Under the pieces are notes generated by a model that saw only the letters and a program-made list of their open reading frames with translations, made no database searches and was not told the DNA's origin. This document shows, in pieces, positions 8,001-12,847 of a DNA stretch of 12,847 nt (its first letter is position 1; every line of letters begins with the position of its first letter). The position numbers and the translations under genes were made by a program. Origin of the DNA: Clostridioides sp. (GTDB lineage Bacteria > Bacillota > Clostridia > Peptostreptococcales > Peptostreptococcaceae); contig JAISUA010000001.1 in NCBI GenBank assembly GCA_031272305.1, forward strand, positions 1 through 12,847. Direction: 5' to 3'.

Positions 8001-8415
8001 CCTTTTCAAAAATATTTTTAGGAGTGTATCGTTTCACCAATGCATCAATATATGTCACAAGTATAAACTTCTCCCCACTCAATAATTTTGAAAGTATCTT
8101 TACTTTTTTAGCCTCTTCACTTCTATCTTTCGCTTCCAATCGATAAAAATAAATCTCGTCAGACTCTAAATATTCAACTTTATCTTTACAATAGAAACAT
8201 AAATCTTCATATATTGTTCTAGCTTCTAATGCACTGTTTGCAACAAAAACAATCTGATTTGACAGATCATTTTGTATTGCGTACGCCATATGTGCCTTTT
8301 GAACTTGCAACAATCCATTTATGAGTAACGTTCCATTGTTTTTCACCTCTAAAAATTCGACAATCTCATTGTATTCCTTGAGATTTTTTAGAGGTTGTAC
8401 TAAAACATCATTCAT
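5014..8415 (-). CDS. mfd: Transcription-repair coupling factor Mfd
   Basis: ATP-dependent DNA translocase that dislodges RNA polymerase stalled at lesions and recruits UvrA. At 1133 aa it is near full family length (about 1150-1180). The N-terminal third is the UvrB-homology/UvrA-recruiting region. A CarD/RID-type RNA-polymerase interaction domain starts near 490 (LKAGDYVVHENNGIGKYYG, with H502). The RecG-like motor carries Walker A GDVGYGKTE at 645-653, a DEEQ box at 746-749, and the RGRVGR helicase motif followed by the translocation region. The C-terminal regulatory domain (D7) closes the protein. AGGAGAGG lies just before the ATG at 8415. It is 110 bp after pth; that gap could hold its own promoter, though I see no well-spaced one. 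No truncation or frameshift is seen. The overlapping opposite-strand frames at 5099-5629 and 5818-6105 have no recognisable features. Confidence 0.98.
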   Translation of the reverse strand: MNDVLVQPLKNLKEYNEIVEFLEVKNNGTLLINGLLQVQKAHMAYAIQNDLSNQIVFVANSALEARTIYEDLCFYCKDKVEYLESDEIYFYRLEAKDRSEEAKKVKILSKLLSGEKFILVTYIDALVKRYTPKNIFEKAKFALKVGQVINLEELIQKLVNLGYERVSKIEGFGQFSVRGGIIDIFSLEYSEPIRLELFDDEIDSIRLFDIISQKSTEKIKKCEISPSREFIYPENTDSAVAKLKKDINKNTDEDVYTNIDRISSKTYFESVDNYIEYIYPEEDTSLISYLHKNALVILSDVSRFKERCENIINSYKENYKVNLERGLALKKQATLLYNYNDIEYLLQNRKLMLNSLLPKIIGSFSIGKVVNIDCREIPTFNLKIEALAEEINHLRYNGHKIILATNTMSRANKLRESLLEQGVITSVSETRDCEIKSSQVMIIQANISRGFQYKGVKFTVITDQEMIGSHRRSSAKSKKKTSKKGKQIESFLDLKAGDYVVHENNGIGKYYGIEQMTVNNVKKDYLKIQYRGGDNLYVPIDQMDKVQKYIGSDVEKVKLNKLGNSDWSKTKKKVKKEIEDMTKELVELYSKRESIKGYKFSEDTVWQAEFEAKFPYQETDDQLKAIDDVKRDMESDKVMDRLVCGDVGYGKTEVAIRAIFKACTEEKQVAVLVPTTILAQQHYNTFRERFADYPLRVEVLSRFKTPKQQKEIIEATQKGLVDILIGTHRIISKDIKIPNLGLVVIDEEQRFGVKHKESLKKIKATVDVLTLSATPIPRTLHMSLSGIRDMSVIEEPPQERHPVITYVTENKESIIQDEIERELARGGQVFFVYNRVEHIEEIASMVKKLVPDANVAVAHGRMSSKQLENIILGFLDKEYDVLVCTTIIETGMDISNANTMIIYDADKMGLAQLYQLRGRVGRSDRQGYAYLMYEKDKQLSEVAEKRLKAIKEFTEFGAGFKIAMRDLEIRGAGNILGLQQHGHMSVIGYDLYVKMLNNAIKKVKGEVEEQEQEVEIELNVDAYIPSSYIEDELVKIEMYKKIASIISKEDMYEIQEEMEDRFSDIPVSVQNLLSVAYIKTLCKKLKIEKIKHIGNEIILEPITKYKTYEKTGKYIVGELENLLEKMVELKSKN

Positions 8416-8456
8416 ATTACTACCTCTCCTATAAACATTCTATATCATATAACGTT

Positions 8457-8538
8457 TTACTTATTGTAAATTCTTATCTCTTAATTCTTTTTCTTATTAA
8501 TAAGACTTACATCTTAATTTTTTTCTTACTTATTGTAA
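8457..8538. repeat. 13-nt direct repeat at the end of pth and 69 bp downstream of it
   Basis: TTACTTATTGTAA occurs at 8526-8538, which includes the pth stop and last codons, and again at 8457-8469 in the pth-mfd gap. The copies are 69 bp apart. It may be the remnant of a local duplication; no function is evident. Confidence 0.5.
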
Positions 8539-9086
8539 TTATTCATTGCTAAGTCTATATTTTCCTCTATTATTACTTCTACTGCTTGAGATGCTTTTTC
8601 AATAGACTCATCAATATTTTTTTGATCTTCTTTAGAGAATCTAGATAAAACAAAATCAGCAAGATTCATTCTTGGATCTGGCTTTGAGATTCCTACTCTG
8701 ATTCTTGGAAAATCCTTACTTCCTAAGCATTGTACAATAGACTTCATTCCATTGTGACTACCTGCACTTCCTTTTTTTCTGATTCTCAAACTTCCTATAT
8801 CAAGGTCAATGTCATCATATACTACAATTATATTTTCTAAATCTACTTTGTAGAAATTATATATATCAATCACGCTTTCACCACTCAAATTCATATATGT
8901 GATTGGCTTCACAAGAATAACTTTTTCACTTCCCATTCTTATTTCTGCAGTCAAAGCCTTGTGTTTTATCTTATTGACACTAACATTGTACTTTTGTGCA
9001 ATCTTATCTATCACGCAATAACCTATGTTGTGTCTTGTATTTTCATATTGCTTACCTGGATTTCCCAGTCCAACTACTACGTACAT
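8526..9086 (-). CDS. pth: Peptidyl-tRNA hydrolase
   Basis: Essential cytoplasmic enzyme that releases peptides from prematurely dropped peptidyl-tRNA. The protein is 186 aa, typical for bacterial Pth (about 185-195). The signature GLGNPGKQYENTRHNIGY gives catalytic H19 and substrate-binding N9. The other family residues are N66 in TYMNLSG, D92 in YDDIDLDIG and N112 in GSHNGMKS. The ATG at 9084-9086 has AGGAGA a few bases upstream. In Bacillus the orthologue is spoVC, upstream of fin, mfd and spoVT. Here pth is followed directly by mfd with 110 bp between and no fin. Its own 5' region (9087-9359) is a low-complexity tract that is purine-rich in the sense direction. Confidence 0.97.
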   Translation of the reverse strand: MYVVVGLGNPGKQYENTRHNIGYCVIDKIAQKYNVSVNKIKHKALTAEIRMGSEKVILVKPITYMNLSGESVIDIYNFYKVDLENIIVVYDDIDLDIGSLRIRKKGSAGSHNGMKSIVQCLGSKDFPRIRVGISKPDPRMNLADFVLSRFSKEDQKNIDESIEKASQAVEVIIEENIDLAMNNYNK

Positions 9087-9099
9087 AATTTCTCCTATC

Positions 9100-9325
9100 T
9101 CTTTTATTTTGTTTTTGATTTACTTTGATTTTTTAGCTTTATTTTTTGTTTGCCTTGATTCTTTGTTCACCTTATTTTTTACTTTTTATTTTTGATTTAC
9201 TTTGATTTTTGTTCACCTTATTTTTTGTTTACTTTGATTTTTTTAGCCTTATTTTTTTACTTTTTATTTTTTTAATTTCTATTTTTTTATTTACTTTGTT
9301 TTTTATTCGCTTTACTTTTTTGTTT
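9100..9325. repeat. Low-complexity duplicated pyrimidine-rich tract upstream of pth
   Basis: The + strand is almost only T, with A and C, and scattered G. Blocks recur: TGATTTACTTTGATTTTT at 9117 and 9193, and TTGTTCACCTTATTTTT near 9163 and 9209. TTTACTTTGATTTTTTTAGC at 9228 resembles the block at 9119. This looks like repeated duplication of segments of about 45 to 76 nt. On the - strand it gives a purine-rich leader in front of pth. I see no gene or clear promoter in it. Confidence 0.65.
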
Positions 9326-9359
9326 TTATATAAATATATATAACTTGTGAATTAGTTCT

Positions 9360-10103
9360 CTAACTCAAGAAAATCTCTATAAAATTAAAGTACCATATCA
9401 ACAATTTATACTCTGTGAATATTACAATCACAGTAGCTATAGATATAAAAGGCGTGAACGGAATTGATTTTCCTTTGAATACTACATCACTTGAAATTTT
9501 CTTTCCTTTGAATCCTACATCGTTTAGAAATATATTCTCTTTCAGTAATTTTATTCTATACAAAATATATTTCGCAAAAAATAAAGTTATTATATAAAAA
9601 AATGCTATCAAGAATGAAAGTATTATTATATAAATTCCAAATTCTATACCTAAATTAAACGCACACAAGCCATATAAACCTACATCGCCCATTCCAAGCG
9701 ACTTCGTAAATACAGCTAATAAATAAGTCACTATAATTATAACCAACAAATCTAAAATAAACCTTAAATCTAATACTCCAAACAAACTCCACTCTATACA
9801 CAAAAATATAGAGCGTGTAATCAAACCAATAACTACTATTATATCATAAACATAGCCAGTATAGAAATCAACAATTGATATTTGTATAAGTATAGCTATT
9901 AAAATTAAATACTTGATCATAGTCAAATTTAAACCATATTTTAAGTATAACAAAAACCAAGAAAAAATCATAGTAAAATATATACTTATTATCAATATAG
10001 AATTTTTCTTGATATTTTTACAAAATTTATAAACAGAGAAGTTTATAAAGTACGCTAAAAATATCGTAAACAAAAAAGAAAAAACAACTAACATAATCTT
10101 CAC
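9360..10103 (-). CDS. Prepilin peptidase, A24 family, without N-terminal methylase/zinc module
   Basis: Integral membrane aspartyl protease that should cleave type IV prepilin-like leader peptides. The protein is 247 aa and very hydrophobic, with several membrane segments. The two catalytic aspartates are recognisable: D79 in QISIVDFYTGYVYD, and D140 in SLGMGDVGLYG, the GxGD motif. The end, KSIPFTPFISIATVIV, matches the usual IPFxPF motif before the last helix. The cysteine-rich N-terminal domain of PilD (CxxC pairs), linked to zinc binding and N-methylation, is absent, so this is a short form. FKGK occurs twice (198-201 and 209-212) because of a 33-bp duplication in the gene. AAGGAGTG lies 7 nt before the ATG. 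It follows pilT by 91 bp on the same strand, which supports a pilus role. Its pilin substrates are not in the window. Confidence 0.85.
   Translation of the reverse strand: MKIMLVVFSFLFTIFLAYFINFSVYKFCKNIKKNSILIISIYFTMIFSWFLLYLKYGLNLTMIKYLILIAILIQISIVDFYTGYVYDIIVVIGLITRSIFLCIEWSLFGVLDLRFILDLLVIIIVTYLLAVFTKSLGMGDVGLYGLCAFNLGIEFGIYIIILSFLIAFFYIITLFFAKYILYRIKLLKENIFLNDVGFKGKKISSDVVFKGKSIPFTPFISIATVIVIFTEYKLLIWYFNFIEIFLS
9469..9522. repeat. 33-bp tandem duplication inside the prepilin peptidase gene
   Basis: 9469-9489 and 9502-9522 match at 19 of 21 positions (TTTCCTTTGAATACTACATC versus TTTCCTTTGAATCCTACATC, then A/G). The offset is 33 bp, in frame, and it duplicates an 11-residue stretch (DVGFKGK/DVVFKGK) in a cytoplasmic loop just before the conserved IPF motif. 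Confidence 0.75.
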
Positions 10104-10127
10104 TCCTTAATATTAAAATGACAGCGA

Positions 10128-10191
10128 TATCTTCAGTTCTTAGATATTCAAATAACACGCTTATCTTCACTTCTTAGATATTCAAATGACA
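10128..10191. repeat. 34-nt offset direct repeat between pilT and the prepilin peptidase
   Basis: The 30-nt blocks at 10128-10157 and 10162-10191 match at 28 of 30 positions; the core is TTCTTAGATATTCAAAT. They fill most of the 91-bp gap between the two pilus genes, and the second copy ends just past the pilT stop. Confidence 0.75.
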
Positions 10192-10194
10192 ACC

Positions 10195-11226
10195 TTATTT
10201 TTGTATCTCCATTAAACTTTGTTCCATTGTTTTCATTCCATATTTACTTCCACTTTGTATGAAATTATTGATTTGATGAAATTTTCCATCTCTGATCAAA
10301 TTTCTTATAGCATTAGTTGTGATCATAATTTCAGATACTACAAATTTTTTATCTTCTTTTATTATCAGCTTTTGCGAAATTATGCACTCCAAAACTGATG
10401 CAATCTGAGTCCTTATCTGATAGTGAAAAGATGGATTGAACATATCCAAAATTCTATCCAAACTTTTAACAGCTGATCCAGTATGCAAAGTCGAAAATAC
10501 AAGATGACCTGTTTCTGCTGCTCTTAGTGCTGTTTGCATTGTTTCCTCATCTCTTATCTCACCTATAAGTATGACGTCTGGATTTTGCCTTAAAGAAGCT
10601 CTTACTCCACTGCAAAAACTTCTGGTGTCTTGACCTACTTCTCTTTGATTGACAATAGACAATTTATTTGTATGAACATATTCTATAGGATCTTCAATAG
10701 TGATTATATGTTTTTCAAAATTCGTATTTATATAATCTATGATGCTTGCAAGAGTCGTACTTTTTCCACTGCCTGTAGCACCTGTGACCAAGATAAGTCC
10801 TGATCTCTTCGAAATAATATCGTAAATGTGTTCCGAATATCCAAGAGCACTTATATCTGGAATATCACAACTTATCACTCTAATCGATAAAGCTACTTCT
10901 CCTTTTTGCTTATATAAATTAAACCTAAATCTAGCTTTCAAATTTTCACATGTATTTTTTTTCGATTTTCCACTGACATATTCTATTGAAAAATCTATCT
11001 CTTCACAACTATTCTTAACTTTTTCATAGATAGATTCTCCAACTTGACTAGTATAATTTTTTGATAAATCATCTAAAATATTTTTTATCATAGGCTCTGA
11101 AACTATATCTTCACCAAAATATTTGAACCTTCTGTTTACTACTATCACTGGTTTCGAATCTACAAATATATGTATATCACTTGCATTAATAAATATTGCT
11201 TCGTCAAAAATATCAAATATATTCAT
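10195..11226 (-). CDS. pilT: Type IV pilus retraction ATPase PilT
   Basis: Cytoplasmic hexameric ATPase that powers pilus disassembly and twitching motility. It has 343 aa from the ATG at 11224-11226 (PilT is usually 340-370). The N-terminal PAS-like domain includes the family segment ASDIHI. The motor domain has Walker A GATGSGKST at 149-157, an Asp box ending in IEDP at 177-180, Walker B with IGEIRDEETM at 221-230, and a His box STLHTG at 245-250. The C-terminal AIRNLIRDGKFHQI motif is typical of PilT rather than PilB/GspE, and the short N-terminus agrees. The longer frame starts at a TTG at 11247 that lies upstream of the ribosome binding site, so I reject it. The prepilin peptidase follows after 91 bp. 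Upstream is a 39-nt tandem repeat array. No pilin, PilB or PilC gene is visible here. Confidence 0.95.
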   Translation of the reverse strand: MNIFDIFDEAIFINASDIHIFVDSKPVIVVNRRFKYFGEDIVSEPMIKNILDDLSKNYTSQVGESIYEKVKNSCEEIDFSIEYVSGKSKKNTCENLKARFRFNLYKQKGEVALSIRVISCDIPDISALGYSEHIYDIISKRSGLILVTGATGSGKSTTLASIIDYINTNFEKHIITIEDPIEYVHTNKLSIVNQREVGQDTRSFCSGVRASLRQNPDVILIGEIRDEETMQTALRAAETGHLVFSTLHTGSAVKSLDRILDMFNPSFHYQIRTQIASVLECIISQKLIIKEDKKFVVSEIMITTNAIRNLIRDGKFHQINNFIQSGSKYGMKTMEQSLMEIQK

Positions 11227-11241
11227 ATATACAATCTCCTT
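11224..11241 (-). promoter_or_regulatory. Ribosome binding site deciding the pilT start
   Basis: AAGGAG on the - strand (11236-11241) precedes the ATG at 11224-11226 by 9 nt. The alternative TTG (11245-11247) lies upstream of this site, and codons 3-4 of the longer frame (AAG GAG) would be the Shine-Dalgarno itself. Confidence 0.85.
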
Positions 11242-11253
11242 GTGCAAAAATTT

Positions 11254-11400
11254 TATCTAGAAATCTTATTTAAAAATCTTAGCTATAATCTTTATCTAGA
11301 AATCCTATTTAACCATCTTAGCTATAATCTTTATCTAGAATCTTATTTAACCATCTTAGCTATAATCTTTATCTAGAAATTTTATTTAAAAATTTTTAGA
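11254..11400. repeat. 39-nt tandem repeat array upstream of pilT
   Basis: Units begin with TATCTAGAA at 11254, 11293, 11332 and 11370. The first two are 39 nt, the third 38 nt (one A lost), and the fourth is partial and decays after 11395. Each full unit contains TTAGCTATAATCTT, and units 2 and 3 share TATTTAACCATC. A weaker echo (TAGATAGAAATCTTATTTAGAA) continues to about 11420. It lies in the pilT 5' region, starting 13 bp before the Shine-Dalgarno sequence. The rest of the gap to 11546 is AT-rich, with loose repeats of ATTTTATTTAGA and CAGACATAAA and no gene. Confidence 0.85.
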
Positions 11401-11546
11401 TAGAAATCTTATTTAGAAATTTAAATTATATAATTCAATTATTGACAAGAAATACTATTTTTAGACATGAATAAGATTTTATTTACATACAAAAAAATTT
11501 TATTTAGAAAAAATTTTATTTAGACATAAAAGTTTTATTCAGACAT

Positions 11547-11583
11547 AAAAAAACTCTGTAAGACTATGCTTACAGAGTTTTTT
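11547..11583. terminator. Strong intrinsic terminator after the amidohydrolase, likely bidirectional
   Basis: AAACTCTGTAAG (11551-11562) and CTTACAGAGTTT (11569-11580) form a perfect 12-bp stem around the loop ACTATG. It is flanked by A-runs on one side and T-runs on the other, so both strands give a hairpin followed by U residues. It sits 30 bp past the amidohydrolase stop and separates that gene from pilT. Confidence 0.9.
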
Positions 11584-11612
11584 ATATTATTTTTCTTTTA
11601 TATATACTATCT

Positions 11613-12785
11613 TTACATCTTTTCTTTTGTGTATACTATTTTTCCATCTATGATTGTGCATTCTACTTGTGCACCTATTGTGAATGGATCGTCGCTCCAA
11701 ATTACTATATCAGCATCCTTTCCAACTTCAATAGAACCTACTCTGTCGCTTATTCCAAGTACTTTTGCAGGATTTATTGTCACAGCCTCAAGTGCTTTTT
11801 TTCTATCCATTCCATTCTTGATTGCAAGTCCAGCACATATAGGTAAATAATGTAGAGGAATCACAGGATGATCTGTCATCAAGCAAACTTGAAGTCCTGC
11901 ATTCGCAAGTAAACCTGGTGTTTCGAAAGAAAGATTTCTAAGTTCTATCTTAGATCTATCTGAAAGAGAAGGTCCAACTATTACAGGGAAATTTTCCTCA
12001 ACAAGTTCATCTACAATCAAATGTCCTTCTGTACAATGGTCAAGTGTAATGTCCAAATTGAACTCTTTTGCTATTCTTATCGCTGTGAAAATATCATCAG
12101 CTCTGTGTGCGTGAGCTTTCAGAGGGATTTCTTTTTTCATAAGTGGAATCAATGCTTCCAATTTTACATCGTATTCAGGTTTGTCAGTATCGTGTTCTTC
12201 GTCGTGTTCATATTCGTACATATCTTGATAATAGTCGGCTGCTTTTCTTAAATTTTCTCTAAGAAGAGCTGCTATAGCCATCCTTGTTTGAGGTGTCTTA
12301 TCGTCACCTCCATAGCAAGACTTGGGATTTTCACCAAATGCTACTTTAGCAGCGACAGGATTTTTTATTATCATCTTATCAATTCTTTTTCCATAAGTTT
12401 TGATAGCAGCACACATTCCACCCATAACATTTGCACTTCCTGGTGCAACGCAAGCAGCAGTGATTCCTCCTTCATATGCTTCTTTAAGACATCCATCCAT
12501 AGGATTGATGCCATCTATAACATTTAAATTTGGTGTGATCGGATCTGTTTGTTCATTGCCATCAGCTCCTTCTACTCCCATTCCATCTTCAAACAATCCA
12601 AGATGAGTATGAGCATCTATGAATCCAGGAAAAACAAGTTTTCCTTTCGCATCAATCATTTGTGCATCAAGTGGTGCTATGATTTCATTTGAAATCTCAG
12701 ATATTTTTGTTCCATCAATCAAAATATCTGCCTCTACAACTCCATTTGTAACAGTATTTATCGTTGCATTTTTTATATAAATCAA
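11613..12785 (-). CDS. Metal-dependent amidohydrolase (imidazolonepropionase-like)
   Basis: Member of the amidohydrolase superfamily, expected to hydrolyse a C-N bond in an unidentified substrate in the cytoplasm. It has 390 aa from TTG. The N- and C-terminal ends make up the usual small beta domain (IDGTKISEI ... VGKDADIVIWSDDP). Metal-site motifs, numbered from the TTG: HTH at 59-61 after FPGFID, KAHAH with H225 and H227, LDHCTEGH with H250, and TDHP with D305. An unusual charged insert (EYEHDEEHDTDKPEYD) lies near 191-206. No neighbour suggests a pathway. The strong terminator after the gene makes it an independent unit or the end of one entering from the right edge. The family is secure; substrate, and any name such as hutI or a dipeptidase, is not supported. 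Confidence 0.9.
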   Translation of the reverse strand: MIYIKNATINTVTNGVVEADILIDGTKISEISNEIIAPLDAQMIDAKGKLVFPGFIDAHTHLGLFEDGMGVEGADGNEQTDPITPNLNVIDGINPMDGCLKEAYEGGITAACVAPGSANVMGGMCAAIKTYGKRIDKMIIKNPVAAKVAFGENPKSCYGGDDKTPQTRMAIAALLRENLRKAADYYQDMYEYEHDEEHDTDKPEYDVKLEALIPLMKKEIPLKAHAHRADDIFTAIRIAKEFNLDITLDHCTEGHLIVDELVEENFPVIVGPSLSDRSKIELRNLSFETPGLLANAGLQVCLMTDHPVIPLHYLPICAGLAIKNGMDRKKALEAVTINPAKVLGISDRVGSIEVGKDADIVIWSDDPFTIGAQVECTIIDGKIVYTKEKM

Positions 12786-12799
12786 ACTCTTCACTCCTC
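12783..12799 (-). promoter_or_regulatory. Ribosome binding site deciding a TTG start for the amidohydrolase
   Basis: GAGGAG on the - strand (12794-12799) lies 8 nt before TTG at 12783-12785. The GTG at 12792-12794 overlaps this site and so cannot be served by it. The protein from TTG begins MIYIKNATI, which fits the family. Confidence 0.75.
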
Positions 12800-12847
12800 G
12801 TTTTTATTTTTATTTGTTGTTTTGTAATTCTAATGATACTCTGTGTT
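12795..12847. other. 5' flank of the amidohydrolase at the window edge
   Basis: Apart from the ribosome binding site, the last 53 bp are AT-rich (TTTTTATTTTTATTTG on the + strand) with no recognisable promoter or gene. Whether another gene of the same unit lies upstream cannot be seen. Confidence 0.4.

Noticed and set aside
8416..8525. Sigma-A promoter for mfd (TTTACA and TATGAT on the - strand)
   Set aside because: The spacing is about 15 bp, short of the usual 17, and the region is too AT-rich for such a match to be meaningful.
9100..9225. Very short Lys-rich frames on the - strand starting at GTG within GGTGAAC repeats
   Set aside because: They are 14 to 16 codons long, have no upstream Shine-Dalgarno, and arise from the duplicated low-complexity tract.
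9415..9597. 60-residue open frame on the + strand
   Set aside because: Opposite the prepilin peptidase; its internal repeat only mirrors the 33-bp duplication.
10826..11376. Open frames of 67 and 68 residues on the + strand, the second with repeated LYLEILF segments
   Set aside because: The first is antisense to pilT. The second runs through the pilT start and the 39-nt tandem array, so its peptide repeats only reflect the DNA repeat.
11566..12606. Several + strand open frames of 68 to 94 residues
   Set aside because: All are antisense to the amidohydrolase, which has a full set of metal-site motifs. One begins inside the terminator.

Overview
The window comes from a low-GC, anaerobic Firmicute, most likely a member of class Clostridia. 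The evidence is the AT-rich codon use and intergenic DNA, strong GGAGG-type ribosome binding sites, a clostridial multi-subunit [FeFe] hydrogenase, and the sporulation regulator SpoVT beside a pth-mfd-prsA cluster. A placement near Peptostreptococcaceae is a guess; no rRNA or other taxonomic marker is present.

Layout. Positions 1-2213 (+ strand) hold the end of a hydrogenase operon: the C-terminus of a NuoF-like subunit with a 2x[4Fe-4S] ferredoxin tail (HydB-like, cut by the window edge), then a complete 579-residue [FeFe]-hydrogenase catalytic subunit (HydA-like). The pair suggests a group A3-type, NAD(H)- and ferredoxin-linked, probably electron-bifurcating enzyme. Everything from 3009 to the right end lies on the - strand, so hydA and spoVT converge on a 795-bp gene-free zone (2214-3008). 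That zone is unusually structured. It has AGATCT-containing palindromic repeats, a 114-nt nested hairpin, about ten copies of a 16-nt tandem repeat, and a 190-nt element closed by a 17-bp perfect plus 11-bp near-perfect inverted repeat that encloses three further hairpins.

Reading the - strand in its own direction (right to left), the genes are: a metal-dependent amidohydrolase (390 aa from a TTG start); a PilT-type retraction ATPase and a prepilin peptidase of the A24 family without the N-terminal zinc/methylase module (type IV pilus functions); then pth (peptidyl-tRNA hydrolase), mfd (transcription-repair coupling factor), a PrsA-like lipoprotein foldase, and spoVT. The last four keep the Bacillus pth-mfd-spoVT order, with a foldase between mfd and spoVT and no fin gene between pth and mfd.

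Three starts differ from the longest open frame. spoVT should begin at 3548, pilT at 11226 and the amidohydrolase at 12785, because in each case the Shine-Dalgarno sequence lies inside the longer frame. hydA and the amidohydrolase use TTG.

A theme across the window is local sequence duplication. At least seven sites carry their own unrelated short direct or tandem repeats (units of 13 to 39 nt), one of them inside the prepilin peptidase gene. I see no tRNA, rRNA, CRISPR array, transposase or phage gene. The best candidate for something undescribed is the structured 2796-2985 element, possibly with the nested hairpin at 2493-2606. I cannot match either to a known RNA family from the sequence alone.
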